A stretch of DNA of 6,603 bases from JACZQZ01 sp046756945 (GTDB lineage Bacteria; Pseudomonadota; Alphaproteobacteria; Rhodospirillales; 2-02-FULL-58-16), in the NCBI GenBank assembly GCA_046756945.1, contig JBHHXI010000154.1, positions 1 through 6,603 of the forward strand. The letters are read 5' to 3'. The stretch's first letter is position 1; each line of letters begins with the position of its first letter. Under the pieces are notes generated by a model. That model ran no database searches and had not been told where the DNA came from. It was given only the letters and a program-made list of their open reading frames with translations. The translations under genes and the position numbers were made by a program. Shown piece after piece: positions 6,519-6,603 of the stretch.

Positions 6519-6603
6519 GGCAAAAACCCCGCCGATGCCCGTTTAAATTTTCCGCCGTCGGGTGGAAGGAGACCGGAAGGCAGGCGGCGCGGGCGTCCCG
6601 GCG
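6519..6603. other. Upstream flank, no gene recognised
   Basis: These 85 bases hold an A/T-rich patch at 6542-6551 and, on the plus strand, a ribosome-binding-like GAAGGAG near 6565. No start codon follows it at a useful distance before the window ends. I see no tRNA or coding signal. Confidence 0.4.

Noticed and set aside
4204..6519. Very long open frame on the plus strand opposite the NifU and radical SAM genes (771 codons)
   Set aside because: It is antisense to two genes with clear family motifs, its translation is low-complexity Arg/Gly/Ala/Asp-rich text, and such frames are expected in GC-rich DNA.
6560..6603. Possible tRNA or new gene start at the right edge
   Set aside because: There is a ribosome-binding-like GAAGGAG but no start codon follows before the window ends, and no cloverleaf can be drawn.

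Overview
The window is GC-rich (roughly two thirds G+C, with strongly G/C-ending codons). It holds five protein genes packed with little spacing. The gene set points to an alphaproteobacterium, probably of the Rhodospirillales type: a zinc-knuckle-like short threonine synthase, a DUF6505-like protein, a NifU protein with an alphaproteobacterial N-terminal domain, and a CCAEP-tail radical SAM protein. This placement rests on recalled family resemblance, not on a search. I see no RNA genes, insertion sequences, CRISPR arrays or phage genes.

Layout. (1) Bases 1-1200, plus strand: a threonine synthase (PLP fold-type II) that lacks only its first few codons. (2) Bases 1213-2178, minus strand: a secreted HtrA/DegP-like trypsin-fold serine protease with one PDZ domain. 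It converges on the synthase with a 12-base gap. (3) Bases 2179-2299: a divergent promoter region. (4) Bases 2300-2821, plus strand: a small DUF6505-like protein carrying what looks like an in-frame palindromic insertion. (5) Bases 2842-6474, minus strand: a three-gene block transcribed in the order NifU-family protein, CUAEP/CCAEP-tail radical SAM protein, ATP-grasp protein. The spacers are 63 and 57 bases. The block is led by a strong ribosome binding site and by a perfect 8-bp dyad overlapping the likely -10 box.

The most interesting part is the minus-strand block. A NifU protein delivers Fe-S clusters. A radical SAM enzyme needs one, and this one belongs to a family whose conserved C-terminal tail carries either Sec-Cys (CUAEP) or Cys-Cys (CCAEP). 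An ATP-grasp enzyme of the carboxylate-amine/thiol ligase type is the third member. Together they look like a small biosynthetic or modification pathway whose substrate and product cannot be read from the sequence. The NifU protein is itself unusual. It has two Nfu-type domains in tandem, and the first has lost its CxxC loop through an apparent in-frame deletion, so only the second can hold a cluster.

The threonine synthase, protease and DUF6505-like gene show no obvious functional link to the block.
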